From the NCBI GenBank assembly GCA_023213395.1, contig CM041465.1, positions 129,091,741-129,155,740 on the forward strand: DNA of 64,000 nucleotides, in the 5' to 3' direction. Both the position numbers and the translations under genes were made by a program. Of this stretch, positions 42,957 to 55,299 are shown in pieces (within the stretch, counting starts at the first letter, position 1; the number at the start of each line of letters is the position of its first letter). A model generated the notes under the pieces. The model did not search any database. It was given only the letters and a program-made list of their open reading frames with translations, and had not been told where the DNA came from. Source of the DNA: Cycas panzhihuaensis (taxonomy: Eukaryota > Cycadophyta).

Positions 42957-45246
42957 TAGAGGAGACTAGTTTCCTCTATTCTAAATTCTTCTTCAAGGGA
43001 GACTTAGAATGAGTTTTACAAACCCTTGGTGACGACCTTCGCTCTCCGAAGGCGATCTAAGGTTTGTTTAAGCTCACCACTGTAGATCAAGACTTTTTTG
43101 GAGTATTCTAAAGGTTGGAGATTATTATACTTTGCTCTGAAATATTGTTCAAACCTTCTTCAGAGGTTTTGAGCTAGTTTACTCACATTTTTTCTGTGGC
43201 TTTTCACTGAAAATTAGATTTTTCAGTTGGTTCTTCTTACAGATCAAGGTGTTGGAGTATTATGATGAATTTTGAAGCTCACTGACTGAGATTATCACAA
43301 GCCACTGACTCCCTACAGGCTGTGAAGTAATTCTGGGCATTTTTAAGCCCTCAAACCCCACATAGAGAGTTCAAAGTGCTCATGCACACTAGCTGGAGTC
43401 TCCTGCTCATCTTGAAAAGGTTGTGCACCTCTCAGTGGGTCCCATGGACGTTTCATAGAGAAGAAAAGAGACTGAAACCTGTTGTACTTGCTGTAGTGTC
43501 ACCCTCCAACCGTGCGCTTAGTTCTAACTACAAACGGTTCATTCTCCTTCCACGAATCTCCACTTGAGCTAAAAATAGAGTTGAACCTTTCTTAGAGGTG
43601 GGAGACCCTGCTAACGACGTTCCGGCCCGATCTGTCAAGCCTTTGCGGAGATCTATCCGCCTATGTCTCCACGGGAGCCGCTGCTGTTTGAATTTTTGTC
43701 TACGAAGTTTTTAAAAGTTTCTCAAAAATTTATAACTTTAAACTTTGAGTTATATTATTAAGAATATTCCAAAGCATATTCTTGACTTAATAAACCTTAT
43801 CACTTCAAAATTTACACTTAGTCTTAAGTTTAGACATTAAAAATCACTTTTTTAAAGTCAAAATCAATATTTTTTTAATGATTTTTTAGTCGGGTGACTC
43901 CATTAGTCTTACTTTTGTGATATTAAAGACTAAATCAAGCTTTCTCAGTATTCAACACTCTAAAAAGCAATATTTTTCCTTTTTTTAAGCCTTCTCTTAG
44001 TCATTTGGACTCGTCGGCTTAATATTTTTTTAAAGGAAAATTTAATTTTTTTCAGTTTTTTGAAGCTTAAAATCTTCATTGTATCTAGCGATTTTATCAA
44101 ATCACTAAAGTTGAACTAGTCACTTATCTTTGGAGATTAAATTTACTTGGTTTAAGTCCTCATTCAAGGCTCCCTGCATGGTGTTCTTGCTACTCAAAAT
44201 TGTAAAAAAAGTGAAATTTCAGCCTTTGTCTTTTGGCATTTTTTGCCTTATTTAACACTTATTTGATGTTGTACAAGTGTTAAAAAGTCTTGGTAAAGTG
44301 ATTTTTAAGTGTTAACATTTTGTCAAAGTGATATTTATCACTATATTAACACTTTTTCTAAGGCACCTTGCATGGTGACCTATTTCCCTTAGTCACAAAG
44401 GGGGCTCAAAAACACATTTACTTAATGAAATCACTTTATTTTGTTGATTGTTGGGACTATTTCAAAGTCCCAACACTTAGTGCTTGGCATCTTCAACTTA
44501 CAAGTGATTCTTCTCTCTTTTCTTCAAGCACTAAAAGGAACCCACTTGCATTTAAGCACTTAGCATCTTCTTCAAAGTGCTTACATTTTACACATTATAC
44601 TTGAGCACCTTCTTTTATTTGGATTTGATAGCACTATTTTTACACTAAAGTGCTCTTATAAAAACACTCAAAGTGATCATTGTGATGTACTTGATTGCCT
44701 CTCCTTGAAGCTCTTTATCATTGTAAAATATTAAATCAACCATCTACATCATCCAAGTAAAACTTATTCTAAAAGTCCACTTCAATCTTTTGAAAGTGAA
44801 CTTTAAAACCAAGTAGGAGAGGCTCGAAAAAGGTTCAAACCTTGCCTCTAAAATAACCTTAAGCTTGGTGCATTCCCTAGGGGACCAACTAATCGTATGG
44901 TCAGTGCACAACAATTAAGATTGCTTGAGAGAAAAGAGGTTTAAAAAGGGTGTTATTGGGGTTGTAAATCCTAGGGAAAGCATGGTACATCCATACAGAT
45001 CAAACCTACCTGCCTTGTCCTAGATTTGGCTTGGTCAACTGTTGAATCTCCTTTATAGATCAGGGTTGGACCAACTCTTTTGCCTAGTTCTCCACCCCTT
45101 ATCACTCCATTTAGTTGTTGGATCTGCTAGTAAGATCAAGACTGTTGGTTTTGTTAGAAAGTGGAACTTAAGCGATGAAAACATTGAGTTTCCAAGTCAT
45201 CTGCTAGCTTCAAGCTCTTTACAACTTAAACATGGCTACTTTAAAC
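42957..45246 (+). other. C6 long leader
   Basis: About 2.3 kb non-coding, T-rich in the middle (43690-44700), with repeated words such as AAGTGATTTTTAAG and TTAACACTTT. Short ORFs (43376-43567, 44368-44604, 45042-45254) have no domain. Part of it is shared with C5. Confidence 0.55.
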
Positions 45247-46071
45247 ATGCTTAATGCATGCACAATCAAGTTGACGGGTCAAGAGAATTATTAAGATTGG
45301 AAGAGGCAAATACAAAACCTCTTAAAGATGAATGAACTTTGGGGCTATATTTCTAGTAGAATTCCTTTACCTGAACCTATGGAGATTGATGGTGTTGTTG
45401 TCGATCCTGATATTGATTATGTTGCCACTTGGCAAGCCAAGGATGAAATAGCCTTGGCATTTTTACATATGGTTATTGATGTGAATGTTGATCAAAACAT
45501 TTCAAATGTTGAAACATCTAAGGAAGCTTGGGACATTTTGTCCTCTTTGTATAAAAGGCGAGATGAAGCTCGCATATTGTTTGTGAAAGAAAAACTTTAT
45601 TCTATAAAGTATGTAAAGCCTATGTTGGCATTTCTTGCTTCTATTAAAGAAATTTGTAATGAATTGAATACTTTAGGCAAACCTGCTTCTAGGGATGAGC
45701 TTGTAACCACCACCATTCGAGCTTTGCCTAAAGATTTCAATGACTTTATCTCATCTGTCACACGAGATGGCTCTCTTTCTGGCATGTCCTTCAATCAACT
45801 AGAGAGTTTATTACTTCAAGAGAAGCAAATTTATGATAAAGAAAATGATGACGGTGCATCTACTTCAGGAGCTTTCACGACCAATTTGAAGGCGAAACAA
45901 ACTCCCAAACCTTCACTTACAAAACAATTTGGGAATATGAACATTGGCACCTCAAAAGCCAATGTTATTTGTCATTATTGTGGCAATGTTGGTCCCATAG
46001 CTCCTGATTGTCGAAAGAAGAAAGTCGACCTTCAGTGTACATGTCAGCAGCAGCCACATCAGAGACAATAA
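45247..46071 (+). pseudogene. C6 gag
   Basis: Frame from ATG 45247 with one TAA near 45292, then open to 46071. Motifs: IKLTGQENY, DWKRQIQNLLKMNELWGYI, VETSKEAWDILSSLYKRRDE, REL-like VKEKLYSIKYV and LNTLGKPASRDELV, typical copia gag. The zinc knuckle reads CHYCGNVGPIAPDC, with the essential His replaced by Pro. Choosing ATG 45247 restores the usual amino-terminal segment, which the longer open frame starting at 45328 lacks. Confidence 0.9.
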
Positions 46072-46199
46072 ACCTCGTCGGCGGTTTTCAAGCGGCAGCG
46101 GTTTAGCAGCAACAACAACAACACTATCCCTCTCTAACAAATCGAGGTGCATATCGAGGAGGTCAAAGAGGAAGGGGGGTTTTAGAGGTGGCAATCAAT

Positions 46200-46560
46200 G
46201 GCACACAAATCAGTTTGCAGAAGAGGATAAGCTACTCTGTGCTTATCACGCTTCACATGTTGATCAAATTTGGATCATCGACTCGGAGGCATCGCGTCAC
46301 ATGACTGGAAGTGAAGAACTTCTTTATGACATCAAAGAAGGAAATGGTAAATCAGTAACTTTTGGCAACAATGAATCAGTGCAGATTTCTAGTATAGGCA
46401 AAGTTGCCTCATTTCATTCTTTTCAAATTCTTCTTCTACATTTCCCAATGATGATGCCTACTACATTCCTTCTATGGAGAAGAATTTGCTATCTGTTACA
46501 CATTGGACAAACAACAGATGAGCATTTTGTTTAAAAATGGGAAATGTGTTATCAGTGACA
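46200..46560 (+). pseudogene. C6 protease
   Basis: Reads QIWIIDSEASRHMTGSEELLYD: the active site should be D-S-G-A-S and here Gly is Glu. KSVTFGNNESVQISSIGKV follows, then the frame breaks. Inactive. Confidence 0.85.
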
Positions 46561-46669
46561 AGCATGATCAGGTTGTAACCATTGGTTATGAAGACCATGG
46601 CCTTTATAAGTTGGATGCAAATAATATTACTTCTGATTTTACCTACTCTGTCACGCCATCATCAATAAA

Positions 46670-47800
46670 GATGCAACTTTGACATCATCGTCTAGGCTAC
46701 TTGAGTTTAGACAATATCAAGTTGATGATAAACAAGAACATGGTGCATGGACTTCCAAAGCTATATGGTTCAAAATGCCTTTATGAAGCTTGTATAATGG
46801 AGACACAACATAGATTGCCTTTTCCTAAAGGCAAAGCATAGCGTGCATCATATTCTTTGCAGTTGATACATTCTGGTTTATGTGGACCTAGGTCCACAAC
46901 ATCTTTTGGAGGTGCATTGTATTACATCTCCTTCATAGATGATTTCTCTCACAAAGTTTGGGTTTACTTTCTCAAATAGAAGGCTGAAGCATTCCAGGAG
47001 TTCAAGGAATTCAAGCTTGAAGTAGAGAATGAATCTGGCTATACAATCAAAATACCAAGGTCAGATAATGGAGGTGAATTCACTTCAAAAGAATTCACTC
47101 AATTATGTAAGGATAATGGCATTCAGAGACAACTCACTATTCCTCATACTCCTCAACAAAATGGAGTCTCTGAACGTATAAATAGAACTTTGGCAAACAA
47201 AGCCAAAGCTATAATGCATGCAAAAGTACTCACATGAGCATATTGGGCAGAAGCCTTCCACACAGCTGCTTATATGGCAAATTGGAGTCCTACTTCAGCA
47301 GTCGCTGATATCACACCAGAAGAAGCCTAGTTTGGTAAAAAGCCTATTGTCAGTCACTTAAGGACATTTGGGTGCACTGCATATATGCACATCCCTGATC
47401 AACAAAGATCTAAGTTAGACAAACGTAATCTAAAATGCATCTTTGTAGGCTATGCCACTCATAGTAAAGCTTACAAGTTGTATGATTCTATTGGGAAGAA
47501 AATGCATCTCTTAAGAGATATAATCTTTGCTGAAGAAGAACATAAGGAGTTGAAATCTGCATCCATCCAATCTCCTCTTGATAAAGGTAAAAAGATTGTT
47601 GAGTATTTTCTTCCCTCTCAATCTTCCACATCATGTACATTATCTGCACCAGCTGGACCGTCTACATCATCAGATACTACTCCACTTGATCCTAGCACAT
47701 CTTCTTTTGATCCATCACTCAGACTAGAAGACATTGAGGTTCAAATCACATTAGTTAAAAAATTACCAAAATGGTTTACACAAACTGTTCAAGACGGCTA
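46670..47800 (+). pseudogene. C6 integrase
   Basis: Zinc region LRHHRLGYLSLDNIKL ... CLYEACIMETQHRLPF (second Cys-pair partly lost). Core: first Asp position reads LIHSGLCGP (Asp to Gly), second RSDNGGEF intact, Glu in NGVSERINRT intact. Stops are TAG or TGA at codons where relatives have Gln, Trp or Arg. The distal region (ORF 47385-47801) keeps SKAYKLYDSIGKKMHLLRDIIF and the Ser/Thr/Pro-rich spacer before RT. Confidence 0.9.
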
Positions 47801-47805
47801 GATTA

Positions 47806-48830
47806 TTGAAGGAAAATGTCCATCAAAAATATAGGCAGCAAACCAATTATGCACTCATGGCTGATGTACTTTGTGTTGATGAGCCCTCCACCTTTGAGGA
47901 GGCATCTCAAAATGACAATTGGAAAGTTGCTATGGATGAAGAAACCCATTCTATTGAAAAGAATGGAACATGGGATTTGGTAGAATTGCCTAAGCATAAA
48001 CAGGCAATCAGTTGCAAATGGGTCTACAAGACCAAATTCCATTCTAATGGTACACTCAAGTGCCAAAAGGCACGACTTGTTGCAAAGAGGTTCAAACAAA
48101 AAGAAGGCATTGACTATGAGGAGACTTTTGTACCTGTTACTAATATGAACACCATCTGACTCATCTTGGCCTTAGCTGCTTAATGTAAATGGCCAACATA
48201 TCAAATGGACATGAAAAGCGCCTTTCTCAATGGCGATCTTCAGGAGGAGGTATATTTGGAACAACCTCTTGGTTATAAAGTACAAGGCAAGGAGCACTTG
48301 GTTTGTCGCCTGAGAAAGGCTTTGTATGGCTTAAAACAAGCTCCTCGTGCATGGTACTCCAAAATCGATGATTATTTTTTGAGACATGATATTCATCGTT
48401 CCACATCAGACCCTAACTTGTACATCAAAGTTGAGAAAGACCATGCTATCTTTATTATCTTATATGTTGATGACTTAGTGATCACTGGTAATGACACTAA
48501 GATGATATAGATTCTCCAGGATGATTTGAAGAGAACTTTCGAGATGACAGATCTTGGACTTCTACATTATTTTCTAGGCTTTGAGGTATGGCAACAGCCT
48601 GACTCTATCTTCATATCCCAAGCAAAATATTCTTGGGACATTTTGTAGCGGTTCAGGATGCATGACTGCAAACCAGTACCAACGCCTATGGAGAATGGAA
48701 CAAAGCTTACTCTTAATGAGGAAGCTGAACCTGCAGATCCCACTCTTTATCGGCAGTTGATTAGTAGCCTCATTTATCTCACCAACACTTGATCGGATAT
48801 TTCATTTGCAGTTGGAATTTGTTCTAGATA
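47806..48830 (+). pseudogene. C6 reverse transcriptase
   Basis: ORFs 47806-48159 and 48205-48510 and the following frame: IEKNGTWDLVELPKHK, CKWVYKTKFHSNGTL, YQMDMKSAFLNGDLQEEVY, LRKALYGLKQAPRAWYSKI, catalytic LYVDDLVITGND, then LGLLHYFLGFEV and YRQLISSLIYLTNT. Five or more stops, otherwise one frame. Standard copia RT. Confidence 0.92.
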
Positions 48831-49393
48831 AATGTCTCAACCTAATCAAAAACATTGGAATGCAGCAAAACGCATACTCAAATACATCAAAGGAACATTG
48901 CAGCATGGCCTTCAGTATGCACATAATGAGGACTTCACCTTGGAAGGATTCTCATATTCTGATTGGGTAGGTTGTCAGGATAGCCAGAGATCCACCTCGG
49001 GTTACTACTTTACTCTTGATTCAGGAGTTGTTTCGTGGAGTTGCAAGAAGCAACCTAGTGTTACCTTTTCCTCCACCAAGCGGTACAAAGTCGTTGTCGG
49101 TGACTTGTGAGGTTATCTGGCTACGACGGATTCTTGGTGAGCTTGGACTTGAGCAAAATCACCCCATTAGGATATATTGTGACAATCAGAGTGTACTTAA
49201 GTTGGCCAAAAATTCAGTCTTTCATGAACAGACTAAACACATCGAGGTTCATCATCAATTCATCAGAGAGCATGTGCAGAATGGTGAGATCAACCTCCAG
49301 TACAAACCTACAGAGGAGCAAACAACATATATCTTTACCAAGCCTCTTGGTAGAGAAAAATTTGTAAAATTCAAACATGGTCTTGGCGTCTGA
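48831..49393 (+). pseudogene. C6 RNase H
   Basis: ORFs 48832-49110 and 49016-49393: HWNAAKRILKYIKGTLQHGL, FSYSDWVGCQDSQRSTSG, SWSCKKQPSVTFSSTK, then a small deletion/frameshift where copia elements have EAEY, then IRIYCDNQSVLKLAKN, HEQTKHIEVHHQFIREHV and TKPLGREKFVKF. The loss around EAEY removes a catalytic Glu. Confidence 0.9.
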
Positions 49394-49408
49394 CTTAACA
49401 TTATAAAT

Positions 49409-49420
49409 AGTAAGGGGGGG
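49409..49420 (+). other. C6 polypurine tract
   Basis: AGTAAGGGGGGG directly before the 3' LTR. Confidence 0.85.
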
Positions 49421-49973
49421 TGTTTAACCTTATGTTTACATGTTAAGTATGTACTTTATTCACTTTATTCTTTTATTCATTATTTTGTACTTTATGGGGT
49501 GACTTATCACTTAAGCGATAAAGTGCACACCCACATTCCTCCTAGTGACATAACATTATAACTAAAGGGTCAAATGGGCCCTCATGCATCTTTGCTCACT
49601 TGAGACCCTAAACGGACACATGTCCTTCATGCATGACATGCAAGCCATGCATTGCATGTACCTTGGATGTTTGCCACTTGTCAAATATCCAACGGTGTTA
49701 GGTAACCTCAGTTACTCTATATATTGAGACCTCTCCTCATGTCTCTTATATAGAGTTGGAGTGTAATGTTATGCTACCAGTTTGCTAATCAATTGGTATT
49801 CTTTGGAGTAGGACTAATTCCTTCTTCTCACACTTTGGTATCATCTTGCTCCTTTGATCTTGGTCTTGCTTATCTTTTAGTTTTACTCTTATGCTATCTA
49901 GAACTAGAGTGAACTATCTTCATGATCTTGGTTTATAGGTCTTAGGCATTCTAATCCTTTGGCCTTCTCAACA
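49421..49973 (+). repeat. C6 3' LTR
   Basis: TGTTTAACCTTATG ... GCCTTCTCAACA; same length as the left LTR, with the intact CAACA end. Confidence 0.92.
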
Positions 49974-50213
49974 TTATGTTGTGACCCTGAGGGGAGCTCT
50001 CTAACCTATATAAGAGACCATTTTCTCCTGTGACGTATAGAGTGAGAGATGAGTGTGTTGTTATGTTACTGAGATTAATCTAAGTTTATTGGAAAGTGGA
50101 TCAATCCCTTTTCCTCCATCTTCTTGTGTGCTTCTATGCTTGTGCTTTAATTTCTTATGGTTGTACTTGCTAATTTGTTGTCTTTTATTATCCCCAACTA
50201 GATCCATTTCTTA

Positions 50214-51822
50214 TTTTAGTATCAGAGCAAGTTTGATTTTGGTATCAAAGCTCGAGTGTTTTGGGGTATCATTTTTAGTTGAAGGCTAGTTGTTACTGCT
50301 CCTCTTTGGTGACGAGCTTCACCATACGTACGTGATCCAAAGGAGGACTTGTTGCTTTCTCATCTCTCAAGTTCATAATATAATTTCGATATATATATAT
50401 ATATCTTGTGGTTATAGTTTCAGATATGCATGAAAAGAATTTTTTTTTTTTTTGTATGTATTTGTTTTGTTGGTTTTAAGACTGAGAGAGAAGGAAGAGG
50501 AAATCTCTTTGAATTGTGAGCAGTCTCTCACTATATCATTGACATCTCTGGTGTAAATCTCCCTTTGTTGGTCTACTTTCTCTTTGCTACTAAACTTGCT
50601 CTGTGCACACTATTCGGGGCTTATTGAGTTGGGTAGCTCCTTGGGAATCCACAACCTGCTTTGCTTACTCCTACAATGTTGCAGACTGATTTGCACAGTG
50701 TACGTTGGGAAAATACCTCATAGACTTGGTTGCATCACCCTGCTAAGGTGCATCACTATTTTTGTTTTTTTTGTTTCTAGTGATTGGCGCTTGTTCTCTC
50801 AACTGGCAGCTCCCATTCTTTCTTGGCAGCTTCATTATCTTTGTACATCCACGCATTGATATCATTTGACCCACACATCCTCGTATTAATGGTTGGCGAC
50901 CTCTTACTAAAGTGTTCTCACTTGGCGGCCCCGATGAATCGACTCCCAACAATTCATGTGATCCAGAATGATCAAAAATTTATAAAAGTAAATCACGAAT
51001 TCACTTTGCATAGGCACACTGCCGACTCACAAATCTCGACATGATAAAAATATTTCAAATTGACTTTAAGAAATATAACATTAGGTTATATCAAATAGCA
51101 TATTCCAATGAATATTTTGTTTTTAATCTTAGACGCTTTCCTAAAGTTCACTTTTAAGTTACTTTTTTAATCGTTTTAAAGTAGAAAGGTCAATTTCTTT
51201 TAGAGTTGAGTGCACCCACTACAACATAAGAAATTTGCATACATATTTGTTGCTAAAATGCCATATTTTAATGTATTTTAAGCACTCAAACTGAAAAAAT
51301 TTCACCACTTGTACTTGTTAGGCACCTTGCATGGTGTTTTAAGTCTACAAAAGGGCACAAAAAGCACAAAAGTATCAATAGAAATCAAATTTTTTAGTGT
51401 GCGGTAGGATCATTTGGATTTTAAAGTGTCCTTTTTCTATTAGCATTGCAAAAGCTTACTTAGTGCCTTAAATTTTTTTTTTTTGCACAGAGGAAAGAAT
51501 CACCTAAGCACAACATCTCAAGCAACTTTATTTTGTGAGAAATCAACAATATTGTTCATCATTTGATGACACTGAGTATTTTGGATAAATTTCAAATATC
51601 ATTGCAACCTACTTTTTCATTGCAAAAGCATTTAATTTTTTAAAAATCTTAAGTGGGGAGGTTTGAAAAAGGTTAATAACCCTACCTTATTTTCTTAAGC
51701 TTGGTACATTTCCTAGAGTACCAACCGGTTGTATGGCCAGTGTAGGACAATTCAAACTACTTGTTGGGAGGTACGCAAAAGGGTGCTATAAGAACTATGA
51801 ACTCTAATGAAGACATGGTACC
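50214..51822 (+). other. C5 leader, non-coding
   Basis: Primer site TTAGTATCAGAGCAAG then about 1.6 kb related in part to the C6 leader. Contains an (AT) microsatellite at 50387-50404 and a T15 run near 50440. No supported gene. Confidence 0.5.
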
Positions 51823-52071
51823 TGTTACAAAACTTGTTCGTAATTGATAGTTATTCTTAAATTCACACGGCAATGAGATAATACAGAGGCTTCAGAAAAT
51901 AGCTGAATAGTCAATTGACCAATATATATTGAAAATGAATGAGTGATGTCCATATTACACTTGGAATCGTATTTATATGCATAATTGCTTCTTTCACAGA
52001 AAGATATGTTTCTTCAATAGCACTCGTTCGCAAAAAGAATTAATTACTACTGTGTAAAGAAGTTCATAACA
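51823..52071 (-). repeat. G5 3' LTR
   Basis: Plus strand TGTTACAAAACTTG ... GTTCATAACA, 249 bp. On the minus strand it follows AAGAGGGAGGAAT (polypurine tract, 52072-52084), which overlaps the end of the coding region. Confidence 0.82.
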
Positions 52072-52082
52072 ATTCCTCCCTC

Positions 52083-52562
52083 TTAAGATGTTTCGCCCAC
52101 GAAACCTTCTATTCTCAAATCAGGATGAAGTTTAATGAAATCAGAGGATTCCCACAAAGCATCTTCAATAGGCAGTTGTTTCCATTTAATCAAATATTCT
52201 TAAATAGTTTTTGACCGTAGCCGGCGTTCTCGAACTTCAAGGATAGCTTCTGGTAATAAGATTAATTTGCCTTCTTCATCGAGGAGAGGCAAGTCTGTTT
52301 GTACCTGCACATGATCTCCAATTTTCTTTTTAAGACATGACACATGAAATACATTGTGTAATTTTGAGGTGGGAAGTTCTAAGGCATAAGCCACTGCTCC
52401 GATTTTTTGTTCAACCCGAAAAGGACCATAAAATCGATGACTCAATTTTTGTTTTTGAGAATTTTTTAAGGATGCTTGCTTGTATGGTTGCAGCCTCACA
52501 TAGACCCAATCTCTGACTTCAAATATTCTTTCTGTTCGATTTTTATCAGCTTGTTGTTTCAT
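52083..52562 (-). pseudogene. G5 integrase C-terminus and chromodomain
   Basis: Minus strand. ORF 52562-52200 has the GPY/F module (VYVRLQPYKQASL, HRFYGPFRVEQKIG, FHVSCLKKKIG) and the chromodomain start (ILEVRERRLRS). A TAA at 52200 interrupts it; the same frame then reads YLIKWKQLPIEDALWE and ends at a stop at 52083. Chromodomains guide integration to particular histone marks. The KW-x8-W pattern is clear. A single nonsense mutation is the only break in this part. Confidence 0.9.
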
Positions 52563-52569
52563 ACGATTC

Positions 52570-53360
52570 CTTGCTTCTTCTAAATGTCGCTTTAATATTT
52601 GAATTATATTCTATGATTCTTGGAGATAGTCATTAATTGCTGGAACTTTATTATTCGTTTTTAACCAATCTTTTAATTGAGTTGGTGGTAGCCATATAAT
52701 GCTTGATAAGGGGTCATTTTAATGGATGAATGGTAAGAAGAGTTATACCATGTTTCAACTAAATGTAACCATTTGACCCACAAATGTTGTTTATTTGTTA
52801 CATAATTTCGTAAATAATTCTCTAAACATTTGTTAACTGCTTCAGTTTGTCCATCTGTTTGCAGATGATAACTGGTACTCATGTCTAATTTTGTACCTAC
52901 TTGCCAAAACATTTCTTGCTAGAAATGGCTTAAGAATTTAGGGTCTCTGTCGCTAATAATGTTCTGCGGAAAGCCATGTAACTTATGAATTTCTTTGATA
53001 AATACTTCAGCTAACTGCTGAGCTTTGTAGTTAGACTGAATAGGTATAAAATGAGCAAACTTTGTTAAAAGATCCACAACCACATAGATAGCATCTTTCC
53101 CTTCTGATTTTGGTAAACCTGTAATAAAATCCATGCTAATACTTTCCCATTTTTGTTGCGGAATAGGAAGAGGCTAGAGCAGACCAGGAGTAGCAATACG
53201 TTCATATTTATTGACTTGGCATACTGCGCATTCAGCTACAAATTTCATTATGTCATTTTTCATTCCTTTCCAGAAAAATGACTGTTCGACTCACAGCTAT
53301 GTTTTATAAAATCTTTCATGTCCTGCGGCAGGTACTACATGTGCCTCATTTAATATCTTG
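52570..53360 (-). pseudogene. G5 integrase, zinc and catalytic core
   Basis: Minus strand, one frame with several stops. Zinc region AHVVPAAGHERFYKT ... CAVCQVNKY. Core: MDFITGLPKSEGKDAI (first Asp), IISDRDPKFLSHF (second Asp), YHLQTDGQTEAVNKCLE (Glu): the catalytic triad is complete. ORFs 53134-52919 and 52912-52673 are pieces of it. Confidence 0.92.
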
Positions 53361-53599
53361 TTACGGAAAGCTAAGTTTGTACCTAAGAATATTCGTCCTT
53401 TATACCACAAAATATCATTTCTCCATTCGAATTTGTCTTCTTTTCCTTGTTGAATTCTTTGAATGAGTTGTTGAATGTTGGGATCTTTCACATACTCTGA
53501 TTGTAAATCCATGATCCATACTGGTTCTATCATTGAGACGGCCTTTAATTGAGATTCTATATTCTCTTCATCTTTCCGTGATAAGGCATCATCTACCAC

Positions 53600-54073
53600 A
53601 TTATTTTTTCCTCTGTTATATGTTATGTCGAAATCAAATGCTTGAATTTTACTTATCCATTTTTGTTGTTCAGGGGATAATTCTTTCTGTTTTAGTAAAT
53701 ATTGTAAATTATTATGATCTGTCTTGACTATAAATTTGCTACCTAATAGATACTGATGCCATTTAACTAAAGCGTGTATAATGGCCAACATTTCTTTATC
53801 ATAAGTCAACTTGAGAATTTCTCGGTTGTTTAGCTTCCTACTTTCAAATGCAATGGGTTTACCATCTTGCATCAGTACTGCACCAATTCCCATTCCTGAT
53901 GCATCACATTCTATTATAAAAATTTTAGAAAAATCGGGTGACGTAAGCATCGGTAACTGGATCATTATTTGTTTAACTTGTTCGAAACATTTTGTTGCTT
54001 CTTCATTCCATTGAAAAGAATCCTTTTTTAATAAACAAGTTAAGACAGCAGTTCTCTGTGCATAATTTTTCAC
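53600..54073 (-). pseudogene. G5 RNase H
   Basis: Inside minus-strand ORF 54073-53297. Motifs: IIECDASGMGIGAVLMQ, IAFESRKLNNREI, TYDKEMLAIIHAL, HQYLLGSKFIVKTDHNNLQYLL, NVVDDALSRK. All four acidic residues are visible. The ORF continues through the RH-integrase spacer to the start of the integrase zinc finger. Confidence 0.92.
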
Positions 54074-54089
54074 AAAACGTCGATAGTAT

Positions 54090-54900
54090 CCTGTTAAACT
54101 CAGAAATCCTTGAAGTTTCGTAATATTTTTGGGTATCGGCTATTCTTGAATTGCCTTAACTTTTCCTGGGTCAGCTCTAATTCCTTCTTTTGATATAAGA
54201 TGACCCAGATATTCTATTTCTTTCATTCCAAAGTAACATTTTGATTTGTTAGCATAGAATTTTTGTTTCTTTAAGGTGTTCAGCACTTGGTCTAGATGAT
54301 TCATGTGTTCTCCCATTGTTTACTAAATATTAATATGTTGTCAAAGAAGACTACGACAAACTTCTGCAAGAACGGTTTCAGAACTTGATTCATTATAGCT
54401 TGGAATGTGGTTGGTGCATTGGTTAGGCCAAAGGGCATTACCTTGAACTCATAATGACCATGGTGTGTACTGAAGGTTGTTTTGTATGTATCTTCCAGTT
54501 TAATGCGAATTTGATGATAGCCTGATTTTAAATTGATTTTAGAAAAATACTCTGCTCCATGTAATTCATCTAATAATTCATCGATTCTTGGTATAGGAAA
54601 TTTATTTTTTATTGTAACTTTATTTAGTGCCTGATAATCTATGCACATATGGTAAGATCCATCTTTTTTTCTTACTAAGATTACTGGTGTTGCAAAAGGG
54701 CTTTTACTAGGAGTTATTGCTCCTATATCTAATAATTCTTGTACGATCTTTTCAATCTCATTCCGAAAATGATGTGGTTGTTTATAGGGACGGATGACAA
54801 TCGGAGTAGTACCTGCTTCCAATTCGATTTGATGTTCAAATCCCCTGTCCAGTGGTAATTCTACTGGAATATTTTGAAAGACTTCTTTATGCTTCTGGAT
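54090..54900 (-). pseudogene. G5 reverse transcriptase
   Basis: Inside minus-strand ORF 55446-54301, then a frame change. Motifs: [72 protein letters not shown] and the catalytic box [10 protein letters not shown], where the second Asp of the usual F-D-D is Asn. The thumb (YFGMKEIEYLGHLIS, GYYRRFVKNYA) is in another frame after 54301. Confidence 0.92.
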
Positions 54901-55299
54901 GACCTTTTGTAGTTCATTTTCTTGTGTAGTTGGTTTAATTTCTACCTGGATCGAAAAAAGTTGAGCCATCATACCATGATGGCCCTTCTTGATTAATTTT
55001 TCCATTTTTTTATAGGATATCAGTTGGCTATTTCCCGGTTTTTCTCCTTGAAGGATGATAATTCTTCCATCTTTTTTATATCTCATAAATAGTTCTTCAA
55101 GATTCATCTCAAAAGTTTCCAAGGTTCGTAACCATTGACTTCCCAGAACAATATCTACTCCACTAACATCTAATACATAAAAATTTTCTTTAAGAGTAAC
55201 GTCACCAATTGAGATTTTAAGGTTTTCCATCATTCCTTGTCCAGATATAACCTGTCGCCCTCCAACACTTACTTGAAAAGGTGTTGTTCTAGACGGAAA

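Larger units (their letters stand above)
42390..49973 (+). mobile_element. C6: complete Ty1/copia element, coding part decayed
   Basis: LTRs 42390-42942 and 49421-49973 (553 bp each, about 4% different by eye), exact TSD TTATG (42385-42389, 49974-49978). Gag, protease, integrase, RT and RNase H follow a long 2.3 kb leader. Many stops and missing catalytic residues. It inserted into the LTR of C5, an older member of the same family. Confidence 0.93.
42213..51822 (+). mobile_element. C5: older copia LTR and leader, split by C6
   Basis: The pieces are 42213-42389 and 49979-51822. Joined, they give an LTR related to C6 (ACCTTTATGTTTAATCATTATG ..., a TATA-like TATATAAGAGACC at about 50010) followed by TTAGTATCAGAGCAAG (50216) as primer site. 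The leader has blocks shared with the C6 leader (TTGGTGACGA, AGCTTGGTACATTTCC). It stops before gag at the G5 LTR. No genes. Confidence 0.7.

Noticed and set aside
44368-45254. Short ORFs in the C6 leader
   Set aside because: No domain, and they lie in a non-coding leader that is only partly conserved in C5.
50387-50404. AT repeat as a regulatory site
   Set aside because: Simple microsatellite with no further support.
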